DNA of 64,000 nucleotides, taken from Holophagaceae bacterium (GTDB lineage: Bacteria; Acidobacteriota; Holophagae; Holophagales; Holophagaceae). Below, piece by piece: positions 60,714 to 64,000 of this stretch. Under the pieces are notes generated by a model. The model ran no database searches, was not told where the DNA came from, and saw only the letters and a program-made list of their open reading frames with translations. The translations under genes and the position numbers were made by a program. The stretch covers positions 248,001 to 312,000 of the forward strand of contig JADKKO010000001.1 in NCBI GenBank assembly GCA_016720465.1, in the 5' to 3' direction. Within the stretch, counting starts at the first letter, position 1, and the number at the start of each line of letters is the position of its first letter.

Positions 60714-61751
60714 TCACATCAGCGCATCCATGCACTGGGCCAGGACGTCCTTACCGGGTTTCAGCGCGGCCTGGCCGAGGTGGACCAACGGCATGTCGGC
60801 GATGTGCGTGATGTCGTGGATGGTCGGTTTCTGGGTATTGACGTAGAGGAGTCCCGTGAGGAACTCGCCCTTCTCCACACCTTCATGCAGCACTTTCATG
60901 GCGCCGAAGCGGTCCGTGGGATCGTAGTCTTCGCGCAGGGCGCGGAAGGACACCCGGGAGCCATCGGGGAAGGTCACGACCTTGCTTTCGCCAGCGGGGA
61001 TCTCCACCTGCTCCAGTTCGTTGAACTGCACGAACCCCAGCTCGTGGAGCGGGAAATCATGGTCCTTGGCGTTCTTGTAGGACTTGGTGGAGCTGTCGTG
61101 GTTATTGAAGGTCACGCAGGGGCTGATGACGTCGATAATGCAGGTGCCGTTGTGGGCCATGGCAGCCTTGAGGATGGTGTTCAGCTGCTTGGGGTCTCCG
61201 CTGAAGGAACGCGCGACGAAGCCGCAACCCAGCTCCAGAGCCAGGGTGCACGGATCGATGGGGGCCAGCTCGTTCACGGTGCCGTGCTTGAGCACCGAGC
61301 CCAGGTCGGCGGTGGCTGAGAACTGGCCTTTGGTGAGGCCGTAGACGCCGTTGTCCTCGATGATGTAGATCATGGGCACGTTGCGGCGGATCATGTGTAC
61401 CAGCTGGCCGATGCCGATGGACATGGAATCTCCGTCGCCGGAGACTCCGATGTTGACCAGTTCCCGGTTGGCGACACAGGCCCCCGTGGCGATGCTGGGC
61501 ATGCGGCCATGGACGCTGTTGAAGCCCCAGGCCTGGTTGAAGAAGTAGGCGGGGGTCTTCGACGAGCAGCCGATGCCGGAGTACTTGCCGACCTTGTGGG
61601 CCTCGATGTTCATTTCGAAGGCGGCGTTGATGAGCTGGGCCGTGATGCTGTCGTGGCCGCAGCCGGCACAGAGCGTGGACTTGGAGCCGACGTAGTCCTG
61701 TTTGGTGAGGCCGAGCTTGTTGGTGGGAGCGGCAGGCGCGGTGGTGGTCAT
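60714..61751 (-). CDS. korB: 2-oxoacid:ferredoxin oxidoreductase, beta subunit
   Basis: Thiamine-diphosphate subunit of an enzyme that oxidatively decarboxylates a 2-oxoacid (2-oxoglutarate or pyruvate) to its CoA ester, reducing ferredoxin. The 345-residue product has the ThDP motif GVSGDGDSMSIGIGQLVHMI followed by EDNGVYGLTKGQFS, and a cysteine set in TLCAGCGHDSI and GIGCSS for an iron-sulfur cluster. It lies 8 bp after korA on the same strand, so the operon is korA-korB. The two-subunit form with fused alpha is typical of Kor in Acidobacteriota and Actinobacteria; pyruvate as substrate cannot be excluded. Confidence 0.9.
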   Translation of the reverse strand: MTTTAPAAPTNKLGLTKQDYVGSKSTLCAGCGHDSITAQLINAAFEMNIEAHKVGKYSGIGCSSKTPAYFFNQAWGFNSVHGRMPSIATGACVANRELVNIGVSGDGDSMSIGIGQLVHMIRRNVPMIYIIEDNGVYGLTKGQFSATADLGSVLKHGTVNELAPIDPCTLALELGCGFVARSFSGDPKQLNTILKAAMAHNGTCIIDVISPCVTFNNHDSSTKSYKNAKDHDFPLHELGFVQFNELEQVEIPAGESKVVTFPDGSRVSFRALREDYDPTDRFGAMKVLHEGVEKGEFLTGLLYVNTQKPTIHDITHIADMPLVHLGQAALKPGKDVLAQCMDALM

Positions 61752-61759
61752 CTCTACTC

Positions 61760-63580
61760 CTATTTCTCGAACGCGTTGATCTGGTCGACGATGGTCTGGG
61801 CATCGAGGGCCATGCCGTTGTAATGCAGCACCGACTTGAGCTTGGTGGCCGCCTCCGGGTAGAACTCGCGCAGCAGGGCCTTCATCTGCCCGTCGCGGTT
61901 CTGCTCCACGACGTAGATGACGTCGGACTCCTTGATGAAGGCATCCACCTCGGAGGTGAAGGGCAGGGCCCGCAGGCGCAGGTAGTCGGTCTTCTTTTGG
62001 AAGCGCTCCGACAGCACGTCGCGGGCCTCCATCACCGCGGGATCGCTGGATCCGAAGGCCAGGACGCCGCGTTTTGAACCGGTGCCATCCACGATGGGTT
62101 TTGGGACGTACTGCTTGGCGGTCTCGTATTTGGCGCGCAGGCGGTCCACCAGCTCTTTGTAGTCTTCTGGCTTCTCGGAATAGAGGGCCATGGCGTTGTG
62201 GCCGGAGCCGCGGGTGAAGTAGGCGCCCTTGCCCCCGGGTGTTCCCGGAAGCGAGCGGTAGGGGATGCCGTCCCCGTCCACATCCTTGTAACGGCCCCAG
62301 TCCTTCATGGCCGCCAGCTCCTTCTCGCCCACCACTTTTCCGCGGTCGAAGTCGCCTTCCGGGTAGGTGAAGGGTTTGGACATCCAGTTCTGCATGCCGA
62401 GATCGAGGTCGGTGACGACGAATACGGGTGTCTGGAAGCGCTCCGCCAGGTTGAATGATTCATAGGCGAAGTCGAAGCACTCGGACATGTTGCCGGGGTA
62501 GAGGTTGATGTGGAGGGTATCGCCGTGGCTGCACTTGGCGCAGATGTCGATGTCGCCCTGCATGGTGCGGGTGGGCAGGCCGGTGGAGGGGCCGGTGCGC
62601 GCGACGTTGAAGAAGACGCCGGGGATTTCCGAAAAATACCCCAGTCCGATGAATTCGCTCATGAGCGATATGCCGGGGCCTGAGGTCGAGGTCATGCTGC
62701 GGGCGCCAGCCCACCCGGCCCCGAAGACCACGCCGGCCGAGGCGAGTTCGTCCTCCATCTGCACGATGGCCACGGTGAGCTTGCCGTTCTCGTCCCGGCG
62801 GTGTTCGTCGGCATAGTCGATGAGCGATTCCACCAGCGAGGAGGACGGCGTGATGGGGTACCAGCCCACCACCTGGACGCCGGCGAACATTGAGCCCAGC
62901 GCGCAGGCCGCGTTGCCGTCGATGATGATGTTGCCCGTGGTCTTGTTGTCGGGCACGACTTTTAGGCGGTTCTGCGCGGGCATGTTTTCAGCGGCCCAGG
63001 CGTATCCCGCATCCACTGCGGCCTGATTGATCTCGATGGCCTTCTGCTTGCCTTTAAGCTGCTTGGTGATGGCATTCTTGGTCTCGTTCATGTCGAGGCC
63101 GAGCATCTGGCCGGCGACCCCCACGTAGATCATGTTCTTCACGAGCTTGTGGAGCTTGGGTTCCGGGCAGCTCGCCGTGACCAGTTTCTGGAAGGGCACC
63201 GGATAGTAGATGAGATCGTCGCGGAGCGTGTTGAGCTTGAGGGGCTCGTCGTAGATGACCAGCGCGCCCGCGGCGAGCTTCAGCACATCGTCCTTGGCGG
63301 TCTCGGGGTTCATGCAGATCATCAGGTCCACGATGGCCTTGCGGGCCACGTAGCCTTTGGTGTTGGCGCGGATCTGGAACCAGGTCGGAAGCCCCGCGAT
63401 GTTGCTGGGGAACAGGTTCTTGCCGCTCACGGGCACGCCCATCTGGAAGATGGTCCGCATCAGCACGCTGTTCGCGGTCTGGGAACCGGAACCGTTCACG
63501 GTCCCGATCTCTATGGAGAAATCATTCACCAGGGTTTTCGTGTGGTCGAGCGTATGGCCGTTTGCGAGCGCGGTGGACAT
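61760..63580 (-). CDS. korA: 2-oxoacid:ferredoxin oxidoreductase, alpha subunit (gamma-alpha fusion)
   Basis: A 606-residue subunit fused in the order gamma domain (about 1-190, with IEIGTVNGSGSQTANSVLM and FPSNIAGLPTWFQIRANTKG), then the alpha pyrophosphate/CoA domain (about 215-600) with IIDGNAACALGSMFAGVQVV, YPITPSSSLVESLIDYADE and TSTSGPGISLMSEFIGLGYF. This gamma-alpha fusion is that of KorA. The enzyme runs in the oxidative or reductive citric acid cycle, depending on electron carriers. ATG at 63580 has AAGGA just upstream; an in-frame TTG at 63601 is less likely. It is the first gene of korA-korB and divergent from lexA. Confidence 0.9.
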   Translation of the reverse strand: MSTALANGHTLDHTKTLVNDFSIEIGTVNGSGSQTANSVLMRTIFQMGVPVSGKNLFPSNIAGLPTWFQIRANTKGYVARKAIVDLMICMNPETAKDDVLKLAAGALVIYDEPLKLNTLRDDLIYYPVPFQKLVTASCPEPKLHKLVKNMIYVGVAGQMLGLDMNETKNAITKQLKGKQKAIEINQAAVDAGYAWAAENMPAQNRLKVVPDNKTTGNIIIDGNAACALGSMFAGVQVVGWYPITPSSSLVESLIDYADEHRRDENGKLTVAIVQMEDELASAGVVFGAGWAGARSMTSTSGPGISLMSEFIGLGYFSEIPGVFFNVARTGPSTGLPTRTMQGDIDICAKCSHGDTLHINLYPGNMSECFDFAYESFNLAERFQTPVFVVTDLDLGMQNWMSKPFTYPEGDFDRGKVVGEKELAAMKDWGRYKDVDGDGIPYRSLPGTPGGKGAYFTRGSGHNAMALYSEKPEDYKELVDRLRAKYETAKQYVPKPIVDGTGSKRGVLAFGSSDPAVMEARDVLSERFQKKTDYLRLRALPFTSEVDAFIKESDVIYVVEQNRDGQMKALLREFYPEAATKLKSVLHYNGMALDAQTIVDQINAFEK

Positions 63581-63744
63581 AGGTCCTTTTCCCCTTATCA
63601 AGACTCCTTGCGCAAACCGGTTCCTTGAATCAGGGCCGCGCGCCTAGAGAGCAACAATGAACCAGTATATGACGGCAGCTCCGCTCTTCCGAGCCCGGAT
63701 TCGGGCGATGCGGGGGCTCTAGAAAAAAAACGAAAAAAAAGGGA

Positions 63745-63773
63745 TTGACCCGGAAGCTGCAACTTCCTAATTT
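63745..63773 (+). promoter_or_regulatory. Candidate lexA promoter with an operator in the spacer
   Basis: TTGACC (63745-63750) and TAATTT (63768-63773) are separated by 17 bp, good sigma-70-like spacing. The spacer contains GGAAGCTGCAACTTCC (63752-63767), which is palindromic except for one mismatched symmetrical pair. Transcription from this promoter would start at about 63780, the A of the lexA ATG. The palindrome is a candidate autoregulatory LexA site, inferred by position and symmetry only. Confidence 0.55.
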
Positions 63774-63779
63774 GAAATC

Positions 63780-64000
63780 ATGACTTCCACTGATCTCACC
63801 AAACGCCAGCTCGCGGTGCTCCAGTTCATCCGCGCGTTCGTCAAGGCCGAAGGGCGCAGCCCAACCCTGTCCGAGATCGGGAAGGGCGTCGGTTCCAGCG
63901 CTGTGAGCACCATCCACAAACACGTGCAGCACCTCATCGACAAGGGATTCCTGGGGCGCAGCCATGGCAAGGGCAACAATATCGTGATGCGCGACAAGCG
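63780..64000 (+). CDS. lexA: LexA repressor, N-terminal part (runs off the window)
   Basis: SOS-response repressor whose N-terminal winged helix-turn-helix is seen here. Residues 6-73 contain TKRQLAVLQFIRAFVKAEGR, SPTLSEIGKGVGSSAVSTIH and KHVQHLIDKGFLGRSHGKG, the LexA pattern. The peptidase half lies outside the window, so its autocleavage residues cannot be checked. The ATG at 63780 has no Shine-Dalgarno before it, and a promoter is placed so that the mRNA would begin at the start codon (leaderless). Confidence 0.85.
   Translation, partial: MTSTDLTKRQLAVLQFIRAFVKAEGRSPTLSEIGKGVGSSAVSTIHKHVQHLIDKGFLGRSHGKGNNIVMRDK

Overview
This 64 kb window is a gene-dense, high-G+C bacterial chromosome segment. 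It has no plasmid, prophage or transposase genes. The content fits Acidobacteriota, most likely class Holophagae (Geothrix or Holophaga-like). This is inferred from a TPR-bearing Hanks-type kinase, a CadC-like winged-helix/TPR regulator, two-subunit 2-oxoacid:ferredoxin oxidoreductase, an SAH riboswitch on ahcY and frequent GTG/TTG starts. No rRNA is present to confirm it.

Layout. 0-9.4 kb (minus strand): the 5' part of hutH, a Tet-type MFS exporter, an ABC-2 exporter pair, small membrane proteins, ispE and a large Ser/Thr kinase with TPRs. 9.5-11.2 kb: an SAH riboswitch controlling ahcY. 11.2-15.6 kb: two lipoproteins, larE-larB (nickel-pincer cofactor), uridine kinase and a NUDIX hydrolase. 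15.6-24.8 kb: a threonine module (kbl, tdh, a threonine dehydratase-like enzyme and a ThrE exporter). It is interrupted by a 4.2 kb lower-G+C transglutaminase/TPR gene and by a duplicated tdh 3' end containing 72-bp direct repeats. 24.8-32.8 kb: secreted or periplasmic hydrolases, a zincin and a CadC-like regulator. 33-39.6 kb: hbd, a HAD hydrolase, an EF-G-like GTPase, an aldo/keto reductase and a histidine phosphatase.

39.6-47.5 kb is a tightly coupled seven-gene minus-strand operon: aminotransferase, double DUF4178 zinc-ribbon membrane protein, 59-aa membrane protein, DUF350 protein, membrane-fused aminopropyltransferase, exported FAD amine-oxidase-like protein and a polytopic membrane protein. 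It looks like a membrane-located polyamine system related to modules reported beside phage-shock (Psp) genes, but without pspA or SAM decarboxylase here. It is the best candidate for an under-described system.

47.5-58.9 kb: elbB, a hybrid histidine kinase, a DUF2520-TetR-M61-glycosyltransferase chain with overlapping genes, a TPR protein, a D-2-hydroxyacid dehydrogenase and ruvA. 59-60.1 kb: tRNA-Ala(CGC) followed by two tandem units built from its own 3' end. 60.7-63.6 kb: korA-korB. The window ends in the start of lexA. Its promoter seems to give a leaderless mRNA and carries a near-palindromic 16-bp candidate operator between -35 and -10.

Starts were chosen from visible Shine-Dalgarno sequences and gene overlaps. 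Functional names rest on recognised motifs, without database searches.
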